Positions 1-12,294 of a DNA stretch of 64,000 bases are shown in pieces (the first letter of the stretch is position 1; the number at the start of each line of letters is the position of its first letter). Below the pieces are notes generated by a model, which was given only the letters and a program-made list of their open reading frames with translations, did not search any database and was not told where the DNA came from. Both the position numbers and the translations under genes were made by a program. The stretch is from Hymenopus coronatus (taxonomy: Eukaryota > Arthropoda > Insecta > Mantodea > Hymenopodidae): contig CM060899.1 of assembly GCA_030762935.1 (NCBI GenBank), positions 65,088,501 to 65,152,500 on the forward strand. The letters run 5' to 3'.

Positions 1-8
1 ATGTTATT

Positions 9-600
9 AAAGGAGATGCTGAAACTGACCACTGCTGTTGTCTATACAATTTTTGGTACTTTTTAGGGAACTATCCATCACTTGCCATAGTTCACGTTGA
101 GAAATGCTAGCCATTTCCTGGCATATATTTGTTTTAATACTTCCAGGGTGTGTGGGTTTGTCTTGCACACTTTATACTTTAAGTTACCCCAGAGATAGAA
201 ATTGCAGGGGGTTAGATCAGGGGACTGAGGAGGCCACAAATCTCTACTAATAATTCTGTCTTGAAACACACTTTTAATCATTGTTCTCATTGAAAGATTG
301 ACTGTATGAGCTGTTGCACAGTCTTGTTGAAAAAAGAGAAAATCATGCTCACTGTTTGTTAACTCTCTTTTAAAAAAAAAAAAAAAAAAAGGGAGTAAAA
401 TTGTATTCACGTGCGTATGGGCATCAACTGTTGACTTGAAAAAAATTGGGTCTATAACTCTTTCTCCACTAATGACGAACAATATTAGGTTTCTCAGAGC
501 TCCAATAACAATTATTTTGTGTACAGACACATCCATGAAGGTGGAACCAAGCCTCGTCTATTAAAAATATTAAATATGGGTCAATTTCACCATTGAATAT
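9..600 (-). pseudogene. Tc1/mariner-superfamily (DUF4817-type) transposase relic
   Basis: On the minus strand the translation holds, in order, DPYLIFLIDEAWFHLH (first catalytic Asp region), then FFQQDCATAHT (second Asp), then WPPQSPDLTPCNFYLWGNLK (third Asp region), and near position 12 in another frame a QFQHLL end followed by stops, the usual C-terminus of this insect family. The N-terminal helix-turn-helix half is missing, and an A-run at 371-390 plus in-frame stops break the frame. It is a dead 3' part of a DDE transposase gene. The same lineage recurs at 13.3-14.9, 37.6-38.0, 41.5-42.1 and 43.1-43.4 kb. Family assignment is from recalled motif patterns. Confidence 0.82.
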
Positions 601-1086
601 ATTATTAAGAGTGCACTCACAAAATGTTTAACACATACAAATCCTAAATACATGCTGTGCAGTAGAAAACAAACACCGAGTCATAATACACTTTGTGGCT
701 AAGTACAGGACAAAATAATAAAGCACACTGGTAATAACTCACACGATAGATGTCACCGTCAGCTCAATACTGCACTTTCAGAGCAGAGAAAAACAAGTCA
801 GCACTGTGACCTTGTGTATAACAGCTCTGAGTTGTGTTTCCATGTGCGCAGTGGAAAAACACAGCACAGCAGTTCAGGTGTTTTGGGTCACACAATAAAA
901 TGTACATTTTATACATAAACAGGCTGGAGGAGGGGTTCAGGGGCCTCAAAGTGCATTTCCAGTGAAATCTGGGTATGAAGTGGGGGTGAAATGGAATACT
1001 TTCCTTACTTAATTAAAATGTTTTGCTTTTCTTTTTATTGAAGAATGATTCTGTTTTGATGCAAAACACAGTTTTCTATGTTGTAG
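601..1086. other. Probable intron of the upstream gene; no gene seen
   Basis: AT-rich sequence between the transposase relic and the splice acceptor at 1085-1086. A pyrimidine-rich tract (ttttctatgttgtag) precedes the acceptor. No repeat family is recognised here. Confidence 0.5.
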
Positions 1087-1179
1087 ATTGGAGATGATTT
1101 CTCAAGTGACATCCTGGACGATGTTCAGTCTCTGATCAACCCAAACAGCAGGACTGACAATGTGCTGACATGGTTGTAA
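1087..1179 (+). CDS. Terminal coding exon of an unrecognised gene (partial)
   Basis: The exon opens right after a convincing acceptor (pyrimidine tract then TAG at 1084-1086). In frame 1 it reads 30 codons to TAA at 1177-1179; the peptide starts IGDDFSSDILDDVQSL and ends NSRTDNVLTWL. It is acidic and hydrophilic with balanced amino-acid use, unlike the Lys/Asn/Ile/Phe-rich junk reading frames around it. The other frames close within 3 or 16 codons. The rest of the gene must lie to the left, outside the window. I do not recognise the protein, and no domain can be assigned from 30 residues. An isolated chance frame is the main alternative. Confidence 0.55.
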   Translation: MGDDFSSDILDDVQSLINPNSRTDNVLTWL

Positions 1180-3107
1180 CTGGGCATTTGGCTGTTTTCA
1201 GTGCCTCCACTACAAGTGTGCTTGGAACGTCTCATTTCATTTGCGTTTCGTTATTTACCCTGATCCCCCCAAGGTTTTCACCATTGAAAATGATGACTGG
1301 GACAGTTTTAACATGAAGCCTACGTGGTAGTTAATATGCAAACCTCCTTTTCTTTTGGACAGTAGTCTTGCCTGATGATGTATTTCATTTACGACAAACA
1401 TATCTTAAGTGTTCTGTTTAATGGTGCCAATGGAGGCATATTTTAAATATTTCATATCACGGCTTCATTGCCATACCAGTATTGCCAACCATCTTCCTAC
1501 ATTTTATATCTGGTGAGATTACAGCATTGATGGTGTTACCCTATTTATTTTACAGAAAAAGTTTAAAAGCACAGGCGTAGGCACATAAAATGGTCTTAAA
1601 ACAACTCTCAGTCAACTGGCAGTAAGAGAGATGAGGAAGGAAGGCAAATTCGGATTGGAAAATGAGGCCAGTTACTTGGGGCACCCCATGCAAAGTGTGC
1701 TCCTTGAGTGTATGGTAGCTGATAAGTCGTCATATGATGCCAGAGTGACTTCATGGAAGTACGTCACTTTTAATATGTTGCTCACATTGTTTCAACAAAT
1801 CTGGTCTTTTAGGAGCTCATAAACATTGTAAGCCTAGCAATAACTTGATGAAACTGTTAATCCATAAATCCAGGTGTATAAGGAAGTGTGTTATCCCCAT
1901 AGGTGGAAGAAACTTAAATAACATAAAGCAGTAATAATATAATATTTTTGAACTGAAATCAAAACCGTCCACATTCTTAAGCAATATCTTTGTAGATGTT
2001 TTTGTATCATAGTTATATCACAAACACACCTTGAAATTAGAGGATATATATCTTTTTATCATCAACAACTGCAAAGTAAATATTTTTTACACATAGTTTT
2101 TAAAAAATTGTACACACAATATTTATAACAGATAGTTGATGCAGAAGTGTTTTAACTTTTTTAATAATAGTGCGGCTTTGTATGATACTACATATACAAT
2201 TACCTCTGTAGCCAGTTATGTTTCTCAGAATTCTTTATGTGTCAGATTGAAATGTTATTGTTGAAGTGATTAAAGCTCTACATATTTAATAACAAAAGCA
2301 TAGTTAATGGCAAGAAAACAATTTTGTCTCAGAGTGGAGCCATTATATGTAGACAGAGTGGAAATGAGATAATGTTATGAGAAGAGTAGTTATATTTTAG
2401 CTTGTAGTTTACATTGGGTTGCGAATTTCAACTTATCATTGTCATCATCATCATCAATACCATCTTCATATTGGCAATATTGAAATCAAGACTTTCTTGG
2501 TTTGACCTTATTTTGTTAAGAATGCTATGTTTGTTATCCAAACCACAGTACTGGATCACTGTTATGTTGAAATCAAAACAGTTTTATTGTGTTTTGTATA
2601 AAAATGATCTAATTAAAATTTTAACTCTATTTTACATATATAAAATACACCAATGATTTGTTGAATGACCATTGTTAATTTAGAATTAAAATATTAAACT
2701 ACATAGATTGGAGATACTCAAGATTTCAATATGGTTAAAATGTATTTTGTGAGTTCAGATTTTCTAATCTTAATATTATAATGTGTTAAGAATGTTCTTT
2801 CGTCAGCTTAATGTGGGTGTTAGCAGTCCAGGTGTAGCAAGTACAACAATAATTTTTATGAGGTTGTGTTGAATTTTGTATTTTGCATACAAATTTGTAT
2901 TCATTGTTTTGGCAGTTTAATGTGGTCATATGAGAAATTATGTTAAACTGAGATGGCTTCAAATGATGGTTTTATATAAGTTTAGACTAATACAATTTGA
3001 GGAGAAAGAAAAATTTCATTTAAATACTAGTATATATTGTTGAGAAACAAACACAATCAAATTCTAAAAATATACAAATGATATGCTGTTTGACAGAAGT
3101 GAATAAA
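1180..3107 (+). other. Probable 3' UTR / downstream flank of the upstream gene
   Basis: AT-rich sequence after the TAA at 1179, with no convincing coding frame and no recognised repeat. The first canonical AATAAA that I see downstream is at 3102-3107; ATTAAA variants occur at about 2267 and 2687. Any of these could be the polyadenylation signal, so the transcript end is not fixed. Confidence 0.35.
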
Positions 3108-4685
3108 AATGGGTTTCCACATAACCTACCGCTATGTACAAAGTTTGGGGACTGCCAGGGAACACTTCCATATGATTTACAAATAACTTTTTTGAGTTTA
3201 ACATCTTTTTAACTCAGATGTATATCAGATTATGCTTTGATTATGTTGTCTGTGATCAGTCAGACATGGTCTTGACATACAGGAATTAACTACAGGGCAG
3301 TGGTTGGTCACTGTTTGGCAGCTTCTTATAGTTCAGATATTTCCAGCATTTTCTGTAATCGTACAAATACACTTAACATGTACGTTTGAGGAAGCCATTT
3401 GCTGTAGGTGAAGAATTAATTGCGCTGGATCAGCAGGCAATATGATTTGCCACCTCAAGTTTATGACATCACACTGGTTAAACCAGGGGTGCCTTTGAAG
3501 GGAAAATAGCTTTTCTCAGACTTCCCCCAGCAATATACTACAGCTATTGAAGTCTCAGAACAAATGGTGTCAGTGACGGACCTGGATAAAACGCAAGAAA
3601 AGTAATAATGTTGATAAATCATTTGCTAATTCCCAAAGTGTGACTGTATTACAATATGGACATTACAGCAAACCAATCTATTGTGTTTTGGTAATTATTT
3701 GGAGACTTTGCAGCTAAAAGTTTCTCAATATTGGGCTGTAGTTTAGCAATTTTAAATGCAATATGAAAACTAGGCAAGCATCAGATACTCTGGATACCAA
3801 TTTTTCCCAATTTATGAATGTTTATCACTACATATATCTTGATCACTAGGGATAGCATCTTGGGGACTGATAGGGGGACAGAATCGAAGTTAGCCAGCAC
3901 AGCATATAGTTGTGATGTTTTGACAATGCAGTGGTACTAATACAAGGAAAATGGGACACTGGTTGCATGTTAGACTGTGATGTTTTCACTAGCAATTGAG
4001 ATTGGGGGGATGGTAAACATAAATACCACTGATTTACGGGAACTAACAATTTTAATATGTACATATATTCAATTGCTGTTGTGCAACAAGTCATCAGCAT
4101 CATTATCCCTTTCATTTTCTCTCAAGATACATAGATTACAATGCACAACATACATTTGCAACGTCTCAAATGTGAATCGTCTCTGATTGGCACGTAAACA
4201 GGCTTTATATTTGTGAAAAACTTCACAAGACGTGATTGGAGCTAAACTGAAATAGGACACATCATCTACTATTGTGTAAGGTATTCCACCAGTAATTATT
4301 TTTGTAGCCGCACCTCATAGAACATTTCGAATTTCACGCAGTCTAAAACAGATGTCACGAGTCTCTGATTAATTGCTTGCACATGGCATGCTACGCAGAA
4401 ATATGCCTTAAGGTTCCTATTGTGTTCTAATAACCTCTTAGATTGAGGAAGTTTGATGTTTACTAATAGACTTCTAGCTTGGGAGGATTTTCTGATCACA
4501 TATTGTGCTGTTTAACTCAACCAATCAGAAATTGTGCACATCTTTTTGCTGTTTTTAAAGCGAAAGAGACAGAGAGATTTTGTAGAAACATGTGGCCAGG
4601 ATACCTTCAAATTGCTCAGACTTGGGAACCCCACTGTACAAGAAAGACAGATGGCTTATTGAAAACCTAGTTTATAGCTCTTGCA
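3108..4685. other. Intergenic, no recognisable feature
   Basis: AT-rich sequence. The short open frames on both strands around 3.85-4.5 kb overlap each other, match nothing I know and have no splice or start context. Confidence 0.5.
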
Positions 4686-4968
4686 AAATGGAAATGGAGT
4701 TTTTCTATTTATGAGCGCTGTGTAACTAATGTGCTTCTCAGCATCCCATTCCATGTTGGGCATGAAAGACCACTTAATTTTGCTCAGAGGCCTCTTGATC
4801 AGTTTCTTGATTGAGGCTTCTTTATTAAGGTTCTTTTACATGCCATAAATCTACAACACAGATCAACAGCTTTACTTTTTTTCTGAAGGAAGCCATGCTA
4901 AGGATTTTTGCGCCTGAAAAACCACTGCCATCCACAATTTTGGAAATGACTACACCACTGAGGGCAAC
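4686..4968 (-). repeat. SINE-1 copy, diverged
   Basis: Reverse-strand copy of the tRNA-derived SINE-1 family. On the + strand it shows the family tail (aaatggaaatgg), the block ttctcagcatcccattc, tgctcagaggcctct, the aaggaagccatgctaagg block and finally ccactgagggc, the reverse complement of the tRNA-like head. The A/B box segment is mostly lost and the body has a short duplication near 4790-4830. Confidence 0.8.
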
Positions 4969-6129
4969 TAGCTCTTGCAAAGAAGCAGCATATCATTCGC
5001 ACCTTTTCTGAATCTTGCACAAAGTAACTGTTAAGATCAACTCAGAACAGTCAAATTACTCATTTCATGGTTAAAACTGTTTTTCAAAACAATTTTGGAA
5101 AAAAATTGTAGGTAATAAAAAGTTTCATTGATAGTTTAAACTAATGTTTTAATGTATAAACATTGTTTATTTGCTCTTCATTGAGACGTAGTATTTGAAG
5201 CCATCATAAGTACAAAAGTTAGTACCTATCCAAGTGACTGAAAGAAGTTATATCATAAAATGTTTATTGTTGTGTACCAAAACATGATATGCACTCAGTG
5301 CTCCGTGAAAACCAATATAAGGAGCAGTTCTGTTGTTTGCATTCATGTTGGTTGTTCCCTCCATACTCTTGCAGACTGTAGGACTCTTTTTTTTACAAAG
5401 AAATGTGTTATGGCATCTGTAATGGGCAGTTTTAGAGGAATTTATTTGTTGTGGCATCTGTATGTAGGTAATTTTTTATTATTGTTAAAAGCAAGAGAAG
5501 AAGAATTTGCCTTAGCTTGAATTTTCTAAAGCAGAGAGGCCTAATTTTATTTATATACTACCTGATTCTTAACCCTTTTAATGCCAGCATAAATGATAAA
5601 CTAATGCCCTAGAAGTTTGAAAAATTTAGGAGCAAATTGCAGGACTTAATGAAGTGAATGAGATAGTAAATTTGTATAGCATGTTTCATATTTGATATTA
5701 AATAACTGAAATAGTTATTTATGATACAAGTGGTAAAAATGGTGTTTTATATTGTGAGTAAGAAGCTTACAAAACGAGGCCATAGGCCGAGTACAATAAT
5801 CCTATAAACAATATAAAACAAGTATAAAATTAGTGTATGACGTGTGTCATACACTAGTTTTAGACAGTTCTCAATATCTATAGATATATTATAATTATAA
5901 ATAGATTGTTTTTACCTATTTCATGGAGTTCTTACTTAACAGCCTGTGATGTTCAGTAGTTCCTTGCTTAGCATCAGTGCTGACAACATGATGACTTGCT
6001 CATACAGAATGAAAACATTCTATACAATGGAGGAAGTATAGAAATTGTAATTTTGCTCTCCCCGCTGCTTGCATAATATTGTCTGGTTCAGTGGATTCCA
6101 TGTTCATGACATTCAAATCATTCGCTATT

Positions 6130-7050
6130 TTATGGATTGATACAAGCTTTTAGAGTCGAAGCCAACTTGAATAAGGCCATGAACGCATAAACTAAACAGT
6201 GTTATAATTTTATAACACTGAGTGATAGAATTTTCTGCTTTTAACAATACTGACGTCTGGTAAAAGACCTGCTTTTAGCATCAACTGTCACAGAGATGGC
6301 AGAAAACATTTTGATAGCACTCCGTTGTCTGTCCTTTTGGTGTGTATTCATGATGCACTACTCCATGGATATCAAAGCATCACCTTGATTTTGCTTCACA
6401 CCTGTCGTGCTTTTTTCTGCTGTGGAGACTCGGGATGCCACCATTGCGACAATTATGCTTTTATTTCCGGGTCATACCCATAAACCCAAGCCTCATCTCC
6501 AGGTATCACAGTGTTCAAAAACTCAGGTGCAGTGTCCAGGAGGTTTTGTGCAACCTCAAGATGGGTTGTTTCTGTTCTGCCAAAGAAGCTTGGGCACAAA
6601 TTTTGCAGCCACTCTGTACATCTTCAAATTCTCACGCAAAATTGCATGTGCAGAATCTGTACTGATCCTAACGTCGATCTCCCAGTATCAGATCTCTCAC
6701 TTTCTCAATAACAGCAGCATTTTGAATCGGTTGAACCACTCTTTAATTTGTGTTACCCCCATAGCATCATCTCCAAATGCCCGCTGAATTTTACAAATTG
6801 TTCCTTTTTCAGAATCACCTAGTTTTTGGTAAAATTTGATGTAGTATGTTTGCTCAATTTGTTCAAGTCATCTTGTGAGAAAACTAAACCCAACGAACAC
6901 TCATAACAGCGCCTCACTTGGCAACCTAAAGCCAGCAACTGACACACGTAAACATGGTGAGAAAATTCACCATGCACAGTGGCGCCGCCATAGCATCATT
7001 ACTTTGCACAGCAAAAATTAAGGTCGGATATCTTTTAGACAGGCCTCTTA
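6130..7050 (-). pseudogene. Mariner-family transposase relic (vertumnana/SETMAR-like lineage)
   Basis: Reading leftward on the minus strand from a terminal-repeat-like start at about 7050 (aggcctgtctaaaagatatc), the translation gives QRAFGDDAMGVTQIKEWFNR (helix-turn-helix part), then LKMYRVAAKFVPKLL, then LGFMGMTRK (degraded GYDPE region after the first catalytic Asp), and finally DIHGVVHHEYTPKGQT. All are signature blocks of this insect mariner lineage. They fall in different frames with stops, and the C-terminal third (second and third catalytic Asp) is not recognisable. It lies inside the possible TTAA element. Confidence 0.8.
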
Positions 7051-7718
7051 TACTGAATAACTAGCAACATTTCTTCTTGGATTCATTGAATCTAAAAGTT
7101 TGAATTCATTTCCACTTTCTTTTAAAACTTCTACAACTGCCTCTCAAACTTGGAATCTGTTCATAAGCTCTTCCTTACTGTTGCCAAAGTCTCGCTGCAT
7201 ACTTGAAACATATTAGTAAATAACAATATTACAGATCTGAATTTAAATATATAACTTTACTGAAACTACATTACAGTTTTAAGGGGGGATAGTCTCAAGA
7301 TAGATCTGAAAAATGGTAATTTTTAATTTTAGTATATTTTTTTTCTTTACTTCTTTCTCTTCCAAACAATGTCTTAAAAATCAAGCAATCAGTTTTTGTG
7401 ATATTTGTTTACTTAAAAGATTGTATTTAAACAATAAGGATAAGCTTCCAACCCAGGGTATAGCTACAAATTGAAATTTCCATCATATTAAGTACTATTT
7501 CAAAATCAAAATATGGAGAATAGACACTTTTCACTTATGTTTTTTTCATTTATAATGTGTTTATAATCATAATTTTTTAAATTTTGTCACTTTGCTTCAT
7601 AAGCACAACAGACTGAGCCATTATGGTAACATCGCTTCTATCCTCGTCTCTTAACATATTGCCAACATTCACAATCTGAACATAGCAGAAGAAGCGATAT
7701 AGTGTAGCTGAAGAGTAG

Positions 7719-7778
7719 AGGGCCCTAAGCCACAAAGCATAGCCAACGCATTAAGGGCCCTAAGCCACAGAGCTTAGC
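7719..7778. repeat. Two-copy direct repeat
   Basis: The unit agggccctaagccaca followed by a/gagc(a/t)tagc occurs at 7719-7743 and 7754-7778, separated by 10 bp. The surroundings to 7850 are purine-rich. Function unknown. Confidence 0.7.
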
Positions 7779-10161
7779 TGAGGTAAGTTTTTAGGAGAGG
7801 AGTGTAGCAGACACAGCCAAAGGCTGAGGCTGCAGAGTGATGACAGGGAATAGACAAGGGATCTGTGAAGCTAAACCCCAATGAACCATGGCATAACTGT
7901 AGGATGTATGAGGCCTAAAGCCATTCAAATTACCAAAAATTGTGGATTTTTATTTTAGTGAAAATTTCATAGGTTCACAATATTGATTTACCACTATTTT
8001 TGGTTCTCATAGCAGATAATGCAGTTGATAATGGTGTTAACTTTGCCGCATGTAACTGAGCTTGAACTAGTGAGGGTAGGTGGGTAAAATGATTTTGTCT
8101 CAGCAACCTCAGCTGCCTAATATGCTCATTGCTCCTTCAGGATTACACTGGGTATAAGAATCACCAGAATCTGTATAAGTTTTTAGCTAGTGAAACAATT
8201 ACCTCGGCTGTGAAACCGTAACAAATTGTAACCTCAAATTTATTTTTTTTCAAAACAATAATTTTTAAGTCTATGGGTAACATTTATCTTGATAAGTATA
8301 TGAGATAGGAAGCTAAACTTTAATATCCTCTACAGCAATATTTGCATACAAAATCATGTGGGTAATATTTATATAAACATTCTGTTGAGCATGAATTTAA
8401 AAAAAACTTACACACTATTTCAAAATGTTATGCACCATGCTACAACAATTATATTCTCAGTGAATTTTACTGACGTCATTGAATGTTTATGGTATAACAA
8501 TTTATAATACATATAAATTTCAAAGCTTTAACTAATATAGTTACTTCACAAATGGTGAAAGCTTAACATGATAGTATTAAGGCAATTCCTTGGCAACTAT
8601 AATGCCTTAACTAAAAACATCCTCAGCTAGCTTCTGACTGCAGCATCCTTTCTTGTGATGATTGGAAGAGGCAATTAATTAGGTCTGTCTACCACATGGT
8701 GAAAAAGCTTCATTTATCTTTTCTAAAAGTATTCAGAGATATGTTTTGTAATCACTTGATTGCATTGTTAATTTCTTCTTTGTTCACCCACTTATTTGGA
8801 TCAATAAAATTACTGCTGCCAAGCAATGCATTATTCACTATTGTCATGATCCCACTATAATTTTTAGTTGATATAACGTTCATTTCACTCATCCTTGAGT
8901 ATAATGAACAGGTGCAATGCCATACTAGTAAGAATCTAAACAAAGAGAACTCGCTGGATGTCAGGAATCATCCCAAGGAACACTTAATTTTCACATCTTT
9001 TCCTATAAGTTAATCCCCAAATAGACATTATACCTCACAGTATAATTTACATACTTACCTGAGAATATACAAGCAGTAAGGCAGTTCTCACTGCCTCAAT
9101 ATTCAATAAAACATGTTGATTCAACATGTTGGCGGTTAATGAATGTCTCCACTGAACCAACAAGTCTTACTAACATGTTATTCAACATGTTTTGGTTAAC
9201 AAAATTTTGCACAAATCTGAATAACCATGGGCAAACATGATGCAAACAGTTACCCTATGCATATTATCCATTGTTTAGCTATAAAATGGAATGGATGAGA
9301 GAAAATATATTTAATAAATGAGATTCAAGCAAAACCCTTCATCTGGGATATAGCCTAAAAGACTACAGAAATAAAATCAAGAAAACTGGAGTTATGTGAC
9401 TAGCACATAGTTTAGTATGAAGACAGAAATGCCTAACCACAACCCGGCTTCTATAGCTGCTCTGAAATTATAGTTGGCAACAAATTGAAAGCCCCTTCTG
9501 ACATTCTTAGAACATTCTTAAAGCAAAATGACGTCAGTGTAGTCAAAATTCTATTTGAATTGCTTCTATTGCTTAGTAAAAGGTATATCCATAAATTTCT
9601 TCTTCTATTCTTGCAATTCTTCAACAAAGGACACATTCTGACCACAGTGGCTAAATCTGATAGTCTTAATCCGAGTCATAAAGGAGAAAAATTCATTAAA
9701 AGCCTGAAACTAATACTGAATACCTCGAAAAATGAGTTGTGTTCATGCTTATATGACTGTCTCAGCAAACATCTACATAAAATTAGATTTCTGCAATCTC
9801 CAAATAGTCTGTTATGCAATAAGAAAGAAGAGATCAATATCGAAAAATTTTTATCTATAAACAACTCAAATCTTACCCAGACTTAACCTCGAAATATTGG
9901 GAAGCAAAAAGGAATAAGGCTTTATTTCTAAGCTCTGAGCATTATCACATGCACATGTAAGTGAGGTGCTCTTTTATACTGGATGTTAGATTCATTTTGC
10001 TTTTCCTGTGTAATGTGGCCATAATTAGCATAAAATCTTCTTTGCATATAAAGTTTTATAACTTCCCTTCTGTATACAAAAATCACATTATGATGTGATC
10101 ATAACTGATAGTTTTAACACAATTTAAAGTGATAAGTAGATTATTAATGGCATTAAAAGGG
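7779..10161. other. No gene seen; short palindromes near 9.1 kb
   Basis: AT-rich interior of the possible TTAA element. Around 9110-9200 aacatgtt motifs recur and form short inverted repeats, for example aacatgttgattcaacatgtt (21 bp with its loop). Open frames at 9.45-9.9 kb on both strands overlap and are not convincing as cellular genes. Confidence 0.45.
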
Positions 10162-10164
10162 TTA

Positions 10165-10232
10165 AAAACATGTTATTAAAAATGTTTTAAAACATGTTAT
10201 TAAAACTATTTTAAAGCATGTTATTAAAATAC
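10165..10232. repeat. 24-bp tandem repeat, about three units
   Basis: Units start with aaaacatgttattaaaa (10165, 10189) and aaagcatgttattaaaa (10213). The array begins at the TTAA that flanks the right end of the possible piggyBac-like element. Confidence 0.8.
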
Positions 10233-11412
10233 CAGCAGAAATTCATTTGATCTTGCTCAATAGCATATGAATAAACTTGACAGCTCAGAGGTATAATGAA
10301 TAGCATGCTAGCTATTTTATTGTTTTAAAATTTTTTTGTTGTGTTGTAAAGAAATGTGTGGTACTGTTAATGTTACTGTTAATGCTTGTATAAATGCAAG
10401 AGTAATAGGACGCATCACTACAGCTTGTTCACTTGCACATCAATATTGATATTAAATCAGGGATGTTGATGCACTTAGAGGAATGTAAGTAAAAGTCCGC
10501 TCAAAAATAAAAGCATGATAAAGCTTTTATTAAAAGTAACTATCCATCCATTAGGTGCCTTTTTATAGTAGCAACGAAAAGTATTTTTGTTTTAACTGCT
10601 AAAGAAATATATTATGAAATAAATGTGACAGCATCCTTGCCAGTACTGTAACGTGCAGAGATGGTTTTGCATACTTGCCAACATGATGTTCACCCATAAA
10701 ATGTTCAGAAGTGAAGATCATTTTTGCCATGTCAAAGTGTTAAATACGATTGTATTAAATTGTAACTTAAGATTACAGACTGAATGGTATACAGTGCTAT
10801 GATAGACCAGAGCTTATCTGTGTGTCTATCCTGGTTCTCTTTCACTGGACTGCAACAAAATGCATGGAATGCAGATTTAAACTTTAATTGGATCACTGTT
10901 CTTTGTTTGCTGTAAGCTGAAAGTAATGTATTCCTCCACATTCTGCACTGGCAGCTCGTGAGCACACATTCTGGGTGTTTGATAGTCGGATAGCTCTAGA
11001 AATGTGAATAGCATCTACTACTATGATTAAAAACAACTGCAGCCATTCACAACAACGAAGGCTATGATGATGATGATGATGATGATGATGACACTTGTGA
11101 ATAAGTTGTCTTTCAAAAGAAAGGGTAGCTTTGTGTATGTTTGTTGTGTGCATCATTAAGTACAGCATTCTAAGGCAAGAACTAAGTAATGTGTAAATTA
11201 AATTGCAGTTGAGAATATGGATAGTCTGAAATATGAGGTATTGCATAATTATCTACTTCTGTCAAAGTCAAATACAGCTGTTGTATTAAGAATTGCAGTG
11301 CTGCCCTCTTAGTGACTTTGATTTTTACCACAGTGAGCTCCCATCTGGTGTCATTAATGGCAAATTGTATTAATTGAGCAGGGGAAAAAGCACACCAAAA
11401 AAGAAAATAATG
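10233..11412. other. No gene seen; (ATG)n microsatellite
   Basis: AT-rich sequence without a supported exon. A perfect (ATG)n run lies at 11064-11091; read on the minus strand it gives a run of His codons in a spurious open frame. Confidence 0.55.
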
Positions 11413-11615
11413 TAAATGGAGTTTTATTTATGGGTGCTCTTTAACTGCTGTGGTTCTCAGCGTCCTATTCTATACTGGGTGTGAAAGACCGCTTAATTTT
11501 GCTCAGAGGCCTCTCTATCAAGCTTGACGTTCTTTTACGTGACATAAATCAATGACATGGGACCTACGGCTGTAATTCCCTTCCGAAGGAAGTCATGCTA
11601 AGGATTTTTTTACCT
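11413..11615 (-). repeat. SINE-1 copy, head truncated
   Basis: Reverse copy running from the tail (aaatggagttttatttatgg) through ttctcagcgtcc, tgctcagaggcctctctatc and the gaaggaagtcatgctaagg block. It stops before the tRNA-like head. It lies head to tail with the next copy, 18 bp away. Confidence 0.85.
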
Positions 11616-11632
11616 GAAAGAAAAAGCACACA

Positions 11633-11880
11633 AAATAAATGGCATGTTATTTATACTACTGCGGTTCTCAGCATTTCATTCTAAATGGGTCATGAAAGAC
11701 TGCTTAATTTTGCTCAGAGGCCTCTCTATCAGGCTTGAGATTCTTTTACATGCCGTAAATCTACGATATGGGACTTCCCTTCCAAAGGAAGCCATGCTAA
11801 GGATTTTGTCCTCCACCAGGATTGAACCTGTGACCTTGGGTATATGAAGTTATCATGGTAACCATTACACCATGGAGGGC
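11633..11880 (-). repeat. SINE-1 copy with tRNA-like head
   Basis: Reverse copy that reaches the 5' head. On the minus strand it begins gccctccatggtgtaatgg (A-box region) and contains ggttcaatcc (B box), followed by the family body. The internal promoter boxes are recognisable. Confidence 0.88.
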
Positions 11881-12294
11881 AACAAAAAAGCACACAGCAT
11901 ATGTATTTGGCCCATAAGGCAATCATTCTAATCAGCTACTTAACACATGCTTAACTGTGTTATGCTACCAACATTGATGCCACATTTCATTAAATTTAGA
12001 GCAGTATGTGGAGACTAAAATGCTGTATATTTTAAATGTCTGCATTTCCCTTACATTTAACAGCATTCAAATGAAAAATATGCAATAAATTCACAAGGTG
12101 TCAAAAGTTCGGATGTTCATGTGTTCTTATATACTGGCCACCACTCCTGAGATCCACCTTCCATGCACAAACTCTCCATTTGTACTCAGGAACAATAATA
12201 ATATCAGCCACTTCCTTGTTCAGATAAACAGAATTCAGGTTGCTCTTTATGCTGTTTAGGGGAGCCAAAATAGGATTTTCATAATTTTTTTCCA

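Larger units (their letters stand above)
5573..10161. mobile_element. Possible TTAA-flanked piggyBac-like element
   Basis: TTAA at 5569-5572 is followed by CCCTTTTAATGCCA, and the exact reverse complement TGGCATTAAAAGGG ends at 10161 and is followed by TTAA at 10162-10165. TTAA target duplication and CCCTTT-type ends are hallmarks of piggyBac-like transposons. The 4.6-kb interior holds a mariner relic (6.1-7.05 kb) but no piggyBac coding remnant that I can find. It may instead be two separate short elements facing each other, or one old element with later insertions. Confidence 0.4.

Noticed and set aside
6407..6787. 126-codon + strand frame, with two overlapping ones
   Set aside because: Antisense shadow of the minus-strand mariner transposase relic, whose motifs are clear.
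9485..9886. 133-codon + strand frame rich in Leu and Lys
   Set aside because: No recognisable domain, overlaps opposite-strand frames, and lies in AT-rich presumably transposon-derived DNA. Left as unassigned.
10165..10232. CRISPR-like array
   Set aside because: Only about three 24-bp units with no unique spacers, in animal DNA; a plain tandem repeat.
10893..11246. 117-codon minus-strand frame with a poly-His run
   Set aside because: The His run is the (ATG)n microsatellite at 11064-11091 read backwards; no other protein-like feature or splice context.
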